A DNA stretch of 64,000 nt, taken from assembly GCF_963576615.1 (NCBI RefSeq), contig NC_088711.1, positions 8,550,869-8,614,868 of the forward strand, given 5' to 3'. This document shows positions 12,101-23,300 of this stretch, piece by piece. The notes below the pieces were generated by a model. That model saw only the letters and a program-made list of their open reading frames with translations. It did no database searches and was not told the origin of the DNA. Both the position numbers and the translations under genes were made by a program. Within the stretch, counting starts at the first letter, position 1; every line of letters begins with the position of its first letter. This DNA is from Watersipora subatra (lineage: Eukaryota; Bryozoa; Gymnolaemata; Cheilostomatida; Watersiporidae).

Positions 12101-15100
12101 GCAGGTGACATCTTTGTTTCTCTGGCCACAGTCTATAATTGCAATGCTAACATTTTTACTCATAATTGTTAAAGGATATTTCCTTCTTAACCCTGTTGCA
12201 GATTTTTGATAGACTAACTACTAAGCAGGGTATTTGTCATAGACTTGCATGCATTTTCCTACCTTACATTACACAAAGTGTTACTCACTTTCTACTCTAT
12301 CTGAGTTTTTTACAACTGGCATTGGGATATCCGCTCACTCTATTCAACAGTATTTCTGCCTAACTAGGCTTGTTATCATCTTCGTGTCTCAGACGTAAGT
12401 AAATCGTGCATGTGTTATTGTACTTAAGGAAGGTATTGTTTACCCTCTCTTAGGGTCAATTTACTGCCACTGTAAGTTGAAATATACAGTAATATGTACA
12501 AAGACTATATCATAGTCTCTAATACATACAGAGATTATAGCATGGATTCAGATACCCACAAAGACTGCGTCATTGACGCTAATGAATATAATATAAAGTT
12601 CTATTTACACAAAAATCTTTCAAAAACTATAGTTCTGACAACAAATACTACAAACTTTGATGTTTAGTAGAGACTACAGTGTAAATACTGACAAATATAG
12701 CAATATTGCATCTGATGTAACGCTTTTTCGGGATAATTACAGATGTCAGACCGATGTTTTTATTTCATTACAGGAATCATCAATGTTTATGCAACCACAC
12801 CGATGTGGGTGGTGAATACAAGGCTCAAGCTTCAGGGCTCTTTGGCAAGGATGAGCAGTGGTGGATCATCCGAACATTATCAAGGAATGTTGGGTAAGTT
12901 CATCGTTGGCAGTCATAGAACTGTCAGTATGTACAAAATGCTATGAAATCCATCATTTAGACTAGCTATACCATTCTTCTGTATTCATGCACTGGGTAGT
13001 TATTGTTATATTCAGAAACTAATGCAGCTTGTGCGAGCGGCGCCTGGTAGAAGTCTCATCAATCTGTATGCATTGTTGCCTACTACATTTATCTTTTGAT
13101 CAATAGTTGTTTTCAACATATTCTGACAGAAACTGAAATGGCTGGGATGAAACAAATCAGGTCATGCTGACCTAGTTTTTTTACTTTTGAAGTAGCGTGT
13201 GTCCTTCTGAATAAAGCTGAGAGAAATCAGTTTTTTTATATTTCGCAATGACAATCTTATTCTACTAAGGCTCCTTTTGATTGGATAGCGTAAAAGGATC
13301 TTTGCTAAATCATGTGAAGTGTATATGATACGCTGATGGCTTATAGTTTTTTGTTTGTAATTGGTGCTTCAAACACTGGTCTACCCAGGAACACTGGGTA
13401 GACCAGTGTTCCTTGCTATACAGTTCAACCTTGACATGCGATATTGGTCTGTTAAAATATTTGCTTTGTATGTTGAAACTGTCATTCACAGACACAAATA
13501 TTCTTTTAATGGTAATACATTGTAATTTCATTTCATTCTTTTCAGAGTTGAAAAAAACAGTAAACATTTCAAGTAATTACATATAGCATTAAAAAAAGAC
13601 ATATAAAAATGGTTGAAAAAGAATTATAAAAACCTGAATTATATGTAAAAGTTTAATTAATAGATTGATAATCAGTAAAGAGAGCATTTTATTGTTGAAC
13701 AGAAGTGTAGGTTCAGTGGTAGAGTGAGCGATAGAAATGTTTGTCATAGGATTACCATATTCTAACATACACTAAATATCGTTTAAACCAAATTAATCTA
13801 TATATACTTTCATATTTTTCACGTTTTGTTTTAAGTTTTCACATTGTTTTTGTTAAAAAAATTGCAGTGTTTCGAAAAATTTCAGATGTATGCTAAAAAT
13901 TACTTTGTAAGTTGACACAAGTATTTGGCAAAGTTGTACATCATTTATAGAGGTGATCATAAGTCAAGGTTTGACTGTTTTTCCTTGTGTAGATTGCTTC
14001 TCCAAGATTATAAAGAAAGAAGGTGTGGCGACGCTATGGAATGGTACTGGACCATCTCTCATTTTAGTCTGTAATCCTACCATCCAGTTTGTGGTATACG
14101 AGGCACTCAAGAGAAGGTTCTTAAAACTTCTGCGTGTGCCACAGCTTGGGTCCCTCACTCTCTTCCTGATTGCAGCAATTGCTAAAGCTGTTGCTACCTT
14201 GCTCACATATCCAGTGCAGATGGTTCAGTCACGAATGAGGGTAAGTTTGCTTTAATTTACCAAAAACTGAAAACTATAGTTGATTCAATGACCTCATTTA
14301 GTCAAATGGCAGAGTTGAACAAAATAGATACTAACTGTGATGGTTGAATGCAAAGACACCCTCCATTTCTGGTTAAGCTAGGTGTCCTCTTGCAATAAAT
14401 GCGACTTTTTGTTATTATTTTGGTAACACTGTTATTATAGCGTCGTAGCTGCAGTTGTAACTAGGGTTGCACGATAGCTCGATAGTCGATTGCCATAGTC
14501 GGTAGTTGCCTTCTCGATATGAATATGTTGCTTATTTTTAGCCTATCAAAACATCCGAAACTTATATATCTTATCGAATAATAAAAAAGAATATAACCCG
14601 ATAGTTTTGCAGATGCAAACTCGGATAACTCGCCTTGGATAGCTCGAACACATGGTTAACTCAAACAGTTTTTTGCCCAACGGCTACTGCGATGGTTGTT
14701 ATCGCTTTAGAATATCACTTTATTCTAAGCCATAGAAATAAACCTCAACTTTTAGTAGTTCTTAGAAGTCGTTATTACCATCATCGGCAAAATATTTTTG
14801 TTACTGACTTTTCTAAAGATTTGCAAAAAATCAAATTTACCAACTATCCGCTTAGCGATGGCCCTCCGAAAGCAAGGAAAAGTGAGCTTACCTTCGAATA
14901 AAAGAAAAATCGGCGAACTTGATTTTGGTTAAAACGCTCGAAAGAAAAATACGTCTTTTCTTTTGAGCATTTCAACAGCAATCCAGTTTTGCCAATTTTA
15001 ATCTGAAAATGTCCTGGCAATCACATCACCTCAAACAACAAACCAATCTCAAGTGACAGAAAAGTCTCTATACTTTCTGATGACATTTTTTTAAACTTTA

Positions 15101-17768
15101 CTGTAGGAGCCTTTTAATTTGCAACAAGCCATCTATGCATTTGATTTATATATAGTTTGTATATGGACATTTATCTACTAATAAATACATGGGTTTGTGA
15201 CAATGCTCTGATAACTTGAACGCTCTGATAACTCGAACACTTTCGTTCAGTCCCGTGAAGTTTGAGTTATCCGAGTTTGCCTGTAGTTTTTGTTTTTTCT
15301 GCAGATTTTTTTCAGTAGCTTTTCCTATCCCTTCCCACAATCCTCGATCTTTTAGGCATGATAATATGATAGTTTTACCAGCTGCCAAGTCACGCGATAA
15401 CTATCGGTGAACTCTGTCTGCTCATTGATAATTCGATAGCTATATTGATATCAGTGGGACAACTCCAACGATAGTCGATAACACCTTTCCAAACCACAAA
15501 TGCCATCCCTAGTTGTAACCACAATAATTCAGCTTTGTTGTTAAACTGTAATCTTAACAGATAAATTTGTTATTCAGGTTTTCTGCTGTTTTATGGTCTC
15601 GTTTTGCCTTCCTCCTCAAAATAGCTCAAACCTCTAGCTATTGATTACTAGTAACTAAGGGTACTCCTAGGGAGTATCTTTGATGAAACACGTTGCTGTT
15701 TTTCATCTGTGCATCGTTTTACATCATCAACTATATATTAAGAGAGTAGGGAATATATAAAATACAGCGACCTCCCTATGGATACGTTATTAATAGAATA
15801 GGTTAGGAATATATTGCATGGGATATATATATATATAAGTTAGGATGGGAATATATTGCAATATCTTTAGCAGCTCATATTCCAACCTTGTTTCTCAAAT
15901 TTCTATGGAAAAAGTGTAGAAATAGCTGGTGTTTTATTCTATTATAATATAAAAATAAAATAATGCACTGATACACTCCATAAAACGGTCAATGTTTTGT
16001 TAATTGCACAAACAGTTCTACATACATACTCATTAGTATATTTAAAAATTAAATTGAAATGCAAAAAATATTTACAATAGTTGAATACTTAATGTCATGA
16101 GGGGAAAAGCGTCAGCTGGCAATTAGCCGTGTCGTCGGGTTTCTTTAACTTCTCTCGGAAATGTTCGAGTTACAAGTTCTTGTTCGACGTCCGAAGTGAA
16201 AATTCTCAAACTTTTTCGTTAAATCATATTTTATTCGAAATCTGAGACGTTTGAATATTGACGTCAGACTGTATTTTACAAGTGTAACTAAATGAAGTTA
16301 TATACTGCAGCGGATTTTGACGACCAATCACAACCCCTCATTTCAGCCAGCAGTAATACTATGTAACATCTGTGAACCTTGATTGTAATAATTTCCATTC
16401 TTTTGCAGGCTCACAGTCGTAATGGTGACAAGCCTATGAGTATAAAAGACTGCGTATATCAAATACTCCGGTAAGTTCCAATTTTTGTAACATTGACATG
16501 CTTCCTGTTGCTGGCATTCTGCTGTCTTATTATAGCCTAACGGAGTTACATGCTTGTACACGACAAGCAGTAAGATTGAAGTGTAGACCTTCACCAAGTT
16601 ATGGCTAAACATGGGTGTTTCTCAGCCCACACAGGAAATGAAGTACTTTATAATAATTTTGATTAGGATTACTCTCCATAGCATCCTATAATTTATGTCA
16701 ATTTATCAGTTCAGGGCTATCTAGATTAATTTGCTCATATATACGGATACTAGCTGTGCCTCCCAGCGTTGCCCAGGTATTAAAAATCAGCTTATAAACA
16801 ATGAGAAGTGATGAGAGTTGCCTACTACTTGCTATTAGCCGGGCACATTGCCAATGGTAAATTCCAGTAAGCTAGTTAATAAGCGCTAGGCTTCTAATGA
16901 CGGTAGGCCATGACGTTGCGTCAGCATTGTTGTCCAGCTACGCTATTCTAATAATAGCTATAGCCGGAATGACACACAGATATATACACCCACATACTTT
17001 GAGAAATATGGATATAGATAATTCAATACATGTGTTTGGAAGGCTGCTCAAATCGAAGTGAGTAGATTACGAAAGGATTGTTCAAACACTCAATTTGAAA
17101 ACCAAATATTTCCGAGTTTAGTACTAAGCATCCTATAGAATGTTATGATCGGCGGCACATCAGCTATCTAGCATCTTCATTAACAGGCACTAACTATTAT
17201 CTGTTAATGAAGGGGCTAGATCGCTGGACTAGTATATAATATGACTAGTCATATATACTAGTCATATGTACTAGTCATATGTACTAGTCATATATGCTAG
17301 TCATATATGCTAGTCATACATACTAGTCATACATACTAGTCATATATACTAGTCATACATACTAGTCATACATACTAGTCATATATACTAGTCATACATA
17401 CTAGTCATATATACTAGTCATACATACTAGTCATACATACTAGTCATACATACTAGTCATATATTATACTAGTCATATATACTAGTCATATATACTAGTC
17501 ATATATACTAGTCATATATACTAGTATATATGACTAGTATGTATGACTAGTATGTATGTATGGGGTAAGTAATTGCTAATACATATTTAGTTTGTGTCTC
17601 GGGCCTCTGCTACAAGGTTAATATTACAGGAACAAAGGCCCCGTAGGACTCTACAAAGGAATTGAGGCGAAACTTCTGCAAACCATAGCTATGGCAGCAC
17701 TCATGTTTATGACATATGAACGGATCTCTATGTCTGTATTCACAATAATGGGAATCAGAGGTAGATAA
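9123..17768 (+). CDS. SLC25A17: Peroxisomal membrane carrier PMP34 (complete, 8 exons)
   Basis: Coding exons: 9123-9194, 10225-10285, 10417-10483, 11953-12104, 12774-12893, 13993-14240, 16409-16470, 17630-17768. All introns are GT-AG and phases join to a 306-residue protein, close to the 307 of human PMP34. The three carrier repeats show PLDTVR (P35), PMWVVNTR (P127) and PVQMVQSR (P231). Family-diagnostic stretches include NSLVHAVAGAT, GWFPVISSLWCSNFVYFY and LYKGIEAKLLQT. PMP34 exchanges CoA, FAD, NAD and related nucleotides across the peroxisomal membrane. The start ATG opens exon 1 and the N-terminus matches in length. Introns hold SINE copies (9268, 10735, 16738), a nested hAT insertion (14462) and a 13-bp satellite (17244). 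A lone AATAAA occurs at 18447. Confidence 0.95.
9268..9680 (+). repeat. SINE-B copy (tRNA-like core, TA tail)
   Basis: About 400-bp dispersed repeat beginning near TTCCGGGCATTGCACGGG and ending in (TA)n. A tRNA-like core at about 9523-9600 has an A-box-like TAGCTCAATGG and a B-box-like AGGTTCCGAGATT. Related copies lie at 16738, 28885, 29733, 31637 and 62245. It sits in SLC25A17 intron 1. Confidence 0.7.
10735..10900 (-). repeat. SINE-A copy (tRNA-derived)
   Basis: Reading the minus strand: GAGTGGCGCAGATGGTAG resembles a tRNA A box, and the rest matches copies at 22622, 26165 and 62578, including a shared AATAATTGTGCACATAGTT block. In SLC25A17 intron 3. Confidence 0.7.
13372..13410. repeat. 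Hairpin with 16-bp arms
   Basis: Perfect arms AACACTGGTCTACCCA (13372-13387) and complement (13395-13410), 7-nt loop, inside SLC25A17 intron 5. Confidence 0.8.
14454..15519. mobile_element. Non-autonomous hAT-type element, 8-bp TSD
   Basis: Body 14462-15511, flanked by the direct repeat GTTGTAAC (14454-14461, 15512-15519). Ends are TAGGGTTGC and, inverted, TAGGGATGGC; subterminal regions carry repeated CGATAG motifs. An 8-bp duplication fits the hAT superfamily. No transposase is visible. A second element is nested inside (about 14608-15283). In SLC25A17 intron 6. Confidence 0.8.
14608..15283. mobile_element. MITE nested in the hAT-type element
   Basis: Inverted termini share GCAAACTCGGATAACTC (left about 14614, right ending about 15281). 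The right end abuts TA; the left boundary is slightly altered, so a TA target duplication (Tc1/mariner type) is likely but not exact. Confidence 0.6.
16738..17000 (+). repeat. SINE-B partial copy
   Basis: Shares ATTAAAAATCAGCTTATAAAC and the following ~150 bp with the 9268 copy, then diverges before the tRNA-like core. In SLC25A17 intron 7. Confidence 0.65.
17166..17221. repeat. Imperfect inverted repeat, 21-bp arms
   Basis: Arms 17166-17186 and 17201-17221 pair at 19 of 21 positions. It lies just upstream of the 13-bp satellite and may be its original hairpin seed. Confidence 0.65.
17228..17558. repeat. 13-bp satellite ACTAGTCATATAT
   Basis: Roughly 21 tandem copies of a 13-bp unit with T/C and A/G variants (CATATAT, CATACAT, CATATGT). 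The array ends at about 17526-17558 in units of opposite orientation (ATGACTAGTATGT), so the whole can fold back. In SLC25A17 intron 7. Confidence 0.9.
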
Positions 17769-17929
17769 CGTAATAGCAAGCTTGTCATGTTTGGCTTAAA
17801 TGTGAAACCGAGTTAAGTTATTTATTATTACGCTAGGGCAAGCAAAATAATTGAAATATTCAGGTATAATCTTTTCTGCCGTTCAATACCTTATATTGGT
17901 ATTTATAAGCTGTGTAGCAAATAGACTTA

Positions 17930-18200
17930 ATACATTGGCTGTGTATAGGCAATTCAGTACACATATACCTTGATATATTGGTCATGTGTAGGCAATTCAG
18001 TACACATATACTGTACCTTGATACATTGGTTGTGTGTAGGCAATTCAGTACACATATACTGTACCTTGATACATTGGTTGTATGTAGGCAATTCAGTACA
18101 CATATACTGTACCTTGATACATTGGTTGTATGTAGGCAATTCAGTACACATATACTGTACCTTGATACATTGGTTGTATGTAGGCAATTCAGTACACCTA
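17930..18200. repeat. 48-bp minisatellite
   Basis: About five copies of a 48-bp unit containing GGCAATTCAGTACACATATA; the first copy lacks 6 bp. Because 48 is a multiple of 3 and units lack stops in several frames, long repetitive open frames arise on both strands; these are not genes. About 160 bp after the SLC25A17 stop, possibly in its 3' UTR. Confidence 0.92.
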
Positions 18201-20088
18201 TGTCGCTATTTAATCCATTTACACACAAAATTTAATTTTTCTTGCATCATGTGTATTATTTGTTTTTATCAATGAACACCATTTTTATAAATCATAATAT
18301 ACATGTATCTCTTTTATTGCATTTTAGAAACTAATGCTATTTTCATTATTTTACAGACATCTGATATCCCTTTCTTGCCATTCACATATGTTCTTTTCTA
18401 AATTAATTCTCTTAATCAACAGGCTATTTATTTTATGTGTAAAAGTGGAATAAAAAATTTAGTTTTTATGGTATGTGTATTGATTATAAAAGAATTTCAC
18501 ACTCACAGATATCAAGTTCTAAGCATATCACAAATTCCAACCCGCTATGTATTGATTCTATCATACATAGCGGTATGATAAGTCCAACTGGTATTTGTCA
18601 TTGTATGCATCTTTTTCAAGAAGTTGAACCTTTTTTGGCCCATACATGTCTTCGACGAGGAGTTGCCTTGAGATCATCCCTAAAATGGATCAGGCAGCTT
18701 GTAGCAGCATTCTCACACAATCTGTGACATTTTAAGACAACTATAATATTTACAAAGAGATATAATTACATGAAAGTACACATTGCACACTGACTAATAG
18801 GCAAATGTTGTAGAATATATTCATAAATACATTCAATATATCCTGCAAGAAAAGTTGCACTGATGACCTGACTAAATAACGGATATATACAAATGTAAAA
18901 ATGATCTAGAATGATGCCAAAGTTAACAAATCACCAGATAGCCATCAAGGGCTGACGGAGAGCAGTGAAGTTACTTTTAGCCGGTCACATTTAAAAGGTT
19001 TCTGACCAGTATTTCACATATTAGAATTTGACTATTTCAAGCGGTTTATGAATTGAGTCATTCGGTATGGGTGATCAAATTGAAGATGAGTATTAGAAAC
19101 ACCTTATATCATTGGAGCAAAAAATTCTACAGTAAAACCTGATACCGTAGAACATTGAGGTTTGGAAATTAGGCACTGAACAAAAATCGATTGTAGTTGT
19201 ATTAACATCGACTGACATTTGGTCTATAATTAACAGTATATTGTATGACTAGCAGTAAGATAGCATCTGGAAGGACTTTCTCCAAAGATGAACTTATACA
19301 AAAATTTAGTCAATTTTATTAGAAAGTGTCGGCACGTTTATATCATTTGCAATTGTTGTTTGAGGTGAGCGCACTGCCAGGATGTTTCAAGATTAAAATC
19401 AGCAAAACTTAATCACGGTAAAACACTCAGATCCAGTGAAAGTGTGATTATGACGTCTATTGTTGCAAAGAGACTGACAGAATAAAGACGCGTAATGCAG
19501 TAGTTTGAACACAATAGCCGATATCAGCTACAGCAATGATAGCAACTAGTGATGTATTTTTGGCACATAGTTTCCTTTTTTACAATTTAACCTCAATCAA
19601 ATTTTGTCGATTTTAATATGAAATCATCATACTGGTAGTCAGATCAACTCAAACATTAAAAACAATCACAAATGATAGAAAAATACTGATACTTTCTGAT
19701 AAAATCTATTAAAGGTTTGTGTGAGTTCACCTTGAAAGAATGCTAAACCATAAATTATGCTCTGTTTCACATAACTAGCAGTTTAAAAATTCTACTAGGG
19801 CAATATTCACTGGTTAACAAGCATGTTGGTACGGTGACAGTAACATACCAAAGTTACCGATAGCAACTTTGCCATGACATAGCATCAGATATTTGTAGCA
19901 CACTGAGACTAGAATGTATTTACTGCAACAACTAGCAAAACATAGAAAAATTGAAATCGAACAAAACTTAGTGATTATTACTCTAGAATACCTTAAAATA
20001 CTCAAAATATTAACTATTAAAACTAGATGTACTAAAAACCAACTGAATATGCTAGATATGCTAGAATTTGACATAATATCATCATGCA
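18201..20088. other. Convergent intergenic region SLC25A17/PTCD3
   Basis: Holds the 3' UTRs of both genes. AATAAA candidates: 18447 on the + strand, 19315-19320 on the - strand. The stretch 19370-19720 resembles sequence near 14990-15110 and 51060-51140, so it is likely old repeat. No gene seen. Confidence 0.5.
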
Positions 20089-20303
20089 GGTAAACTAGAT
20101 ATGCAAGGAACCAACCAAATATCACCAGGCATGTAAACTAGAGATGCTACAAGCCAACTGAATGTCACCATGCAGGTAAACTAGATATGCAAAGAGCCAA
20201 CCAATTATCACTATGCAGGTAAACTAGATATGCAAAGAGTCAACCAAATGTCATCACGCAGGTAAACTAAATATGCAAAGAACCAACCGAATGTCACCAG
20301 GCA
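20089..20303. repeat. 43-bp minisatellite overlapping the end of PTCD3
   Basis: Five contiguous 43-bp units starting GGTAAACTAG at 20089, 20132, 20175, 20218 and 20261, with a more decayed unit before them. The last 16 codons and stop of PTCD3 fall within the two units at the high-coordinate end. Confidence 0.92.
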
Positions 20304-23300
20304 GATTATCCTCGTTGTTCGCAATTAGTTTGTCTACTTCAGACTTATAGTTCAGCTGGAGCATCGCACCTAGGACAGCCTATAGAAAAAATGCAAACAA
20401 GCTAAAACTGACTGGCCACTAAAACATTTAAAGCTTACAAATATTATATATGATGAATGATTAAAGATATTTCAAAACACTTTAAATTATCTACAACATA
20501 GTATTAGCGATAAGTATATGTCTACGTTATCATATTTTAAAAATAATGTGGCTCTAAAACCAGCAAGGTAGGATTGTACAAGTTTGATTAGCTTCTTCAG
20601 TGTTTAAAAAGAGTAGACAACTTCATATTATGATTCTAAGCTAGTAACCCATTACCATCCAATGCTACACATTTAGCATATAACACTCACAGTTTAACAT
20701 AGTGTATATTGAAAATTGAAATATTGAAATTCTTGACGAAGGATGATGGTTATCCATCACATTATCCCTTCAAGTACAGAAGTCATTTAACAAATGCTAT
20801 TTGGTTGTTGTTTATAAGTGTAATAAGACATACACGGAAAATCCTAGTTAATTTTGGGGTCATGTTATGGTGTATGGACAATACAACTTCTTCCTAATTG
20901 TAAAAGCTAGTTTTTTTTCAATCTACATGCAGTATATGACTTAGTCTCATAAAAATCAAGAAGTAAGAGCAGTTGCTAACACTAACAGTTGATAGCCGGC
21001 TATCTAATTATGCTTACCGCTAAGCGATCAATGCTTCCATTATCGATAAGAGCCTGTGATAAGAGGCGGAGGGAAGCTGGAGAGGCCATACCAGTAGAGT
21101 AGTGCTGGTGAGAGAGATACTTCTCAAACCAGTCCCTAGAAATAGATACTATTATACATAATTTCTGTGACTGCTGCTTTGTTTACGTGCTGATAGAATA
21201 AAACACAGAAGACTTTACTACCGCGCATAAACTACCTGCTAAACAGAATAAGTACATTAGAGAATCGGTTGTTGTTCACTCATGTTCATAAAGAAGACAA
21301 CTACCTCACTCAACTTTCTGACTGATACACAAAGCCTTTTAATTTACAAAACAACTTTTTTGGGTTATCTATGAAAAAAATTCTGATTTGCACAAAAACT
21401 TTTCATCAGTGTTTTAGAAAAGTTATAACTGTTTATAACTACACGCTATAAAACACTACTCTAGAGATGTTATAACTCTATATGGCTACACGCTATACTG
21501 ATGTAAGAAAACAGCTACATCCAACCAGTTATCTGTTATAAGACTAGTTCACCAACATAACATCTAGTTACTGACTGCCTGTCAATTTCCTCCCTATACT
21601 TCACCTAACTAACACTATGTTCACAGGCATGAATGACATAAACAGTATCACTGCTACTTTAAGACGCAAAAGGCAAATGAGCTAACCAAGCTTTCTCCAC
21701 ATCCTTCATGTTAAGTGCCAGCTGTATGAAGTGGCTGTAAACAGTTGGGGTCATGACCTTTGCAATTCCATATCCTGTATTGGTCTCATACAGCTTGTAG
21801 ATATCGTCTGCTATCTGAGCAAACTCTTTGTAAACCTGCAGCGCAAAATATAGTCATGCAGCAGAGATCCAAAGATGTCTGCAAGATTAGTACGATATCC
21901 CTTGTACTAACCAGGTAAAGACTCGTCTAAACGAACAGCAGTATGACACAGACAAGATGTGCTACCTCATATGTCTTCGTGCCTCACGCTAGCATACTCT
22001 ATAAAATACTTATTAAATAACTATATATTTAAATATAAATATTTAAATAAACAATTACTTACCTGTGATGTCAGTCCCTTCGTCGTAAGAAGTTGCGTCA
22101 ACCTTTCATAGTTTAAATATACGAGACAATGGCCATGCTTTATGTCTACAAAGACCATGGATTAGAATCGGCTAGGAAAAACTATAAGTAGCAGCTCCAC
22201 TTAAAAATTACACCCAATATGGTACATAAGCATATATATCAGTCCATTACAAAAACTACACCCAAGATGGTACAAAAGCATATATATAGGTCCATCACAA
22301 AAACTACACCCAAGATGGTACAAAATCATATACATCAGTTCATCACAGAAACTACACCCAAGATGGTACAAAAGCATCTAGTCAAGAGGATGATAAGAAT
22401 AAAGGCTTACCCTGAAAGATCTGCGGGAGGTAGTGATAACCCCCGTAGAGCTCTATGGTGTCAAACAGCGCATTGTATGTCTTATTATCGGCTATCAAAC
22501 ACTAAAATAAAACAAACTCATTAAAACTGAATGACATGTACAGTGTTTATTTTAAAATCATTAGATAACATGGCTAAAAACATTGTTAATTTATGAAACT
22601 CCTGAATTAGCAAATCCTTACTATAATAAGAGCCGTGTCCGTCAGTTCAAAGCTACGCTAAAGACTAGTCCACACTATATCACCGTACGTCGGTGTTAAT
22701 CATACAGTACATCAGTGATAACAATGTTCACACTATCACAAATGCACCCGCGTCTACATCAGCGAATAGTCCGTGGCATAGCATTCTCATTAAACAATGC
22801 GGTCACGGAAACGATGACATACTAGTCCCGCAGCAACTATCATAAAAGGAAATCTAGATCGAGCAATCTGCGGCAGCCGAATCGCTGAATGGTACACATA
22901 GCACAGGCTGTCAAGGATGCTAGGTGAACCATCAAGAAAGTTTGACAGCTGCAATCTTTCCTGAAGTATACAAGCCTCGACGATGTTTTCGGTTTACAGT
23001 GCATATAATCAATGAATAATCGCTGAGAGGACAATACCGACATACGACGACATACATGTAGTGTGAACCAACCTTAAGGGCATTAGAAATTAATACTAGA
23101 AAATGGAATTGAACTGCATATTCGGATTCCCAGTCAAGCGTGCTACCATCTGCGCCACTCGACCACATTTCCACATCTGAGAATAATTATGCACATAGTT
23201 ATTACACATGACGATCTCTCATGGGGCACGAAACTGTCAGCATACTAGTAAAGAATAACACTAGTGTGTAATACTCCACAGTTAATATAATAGCATGTCT

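Noticed and set aside
17860-18275. Long open frames on both strands with repeated peptides (about 16-residue period)
   Set aside because: They are readings of a 48-bp minisatellite; unit length divisible by three keeps frames open by chance.
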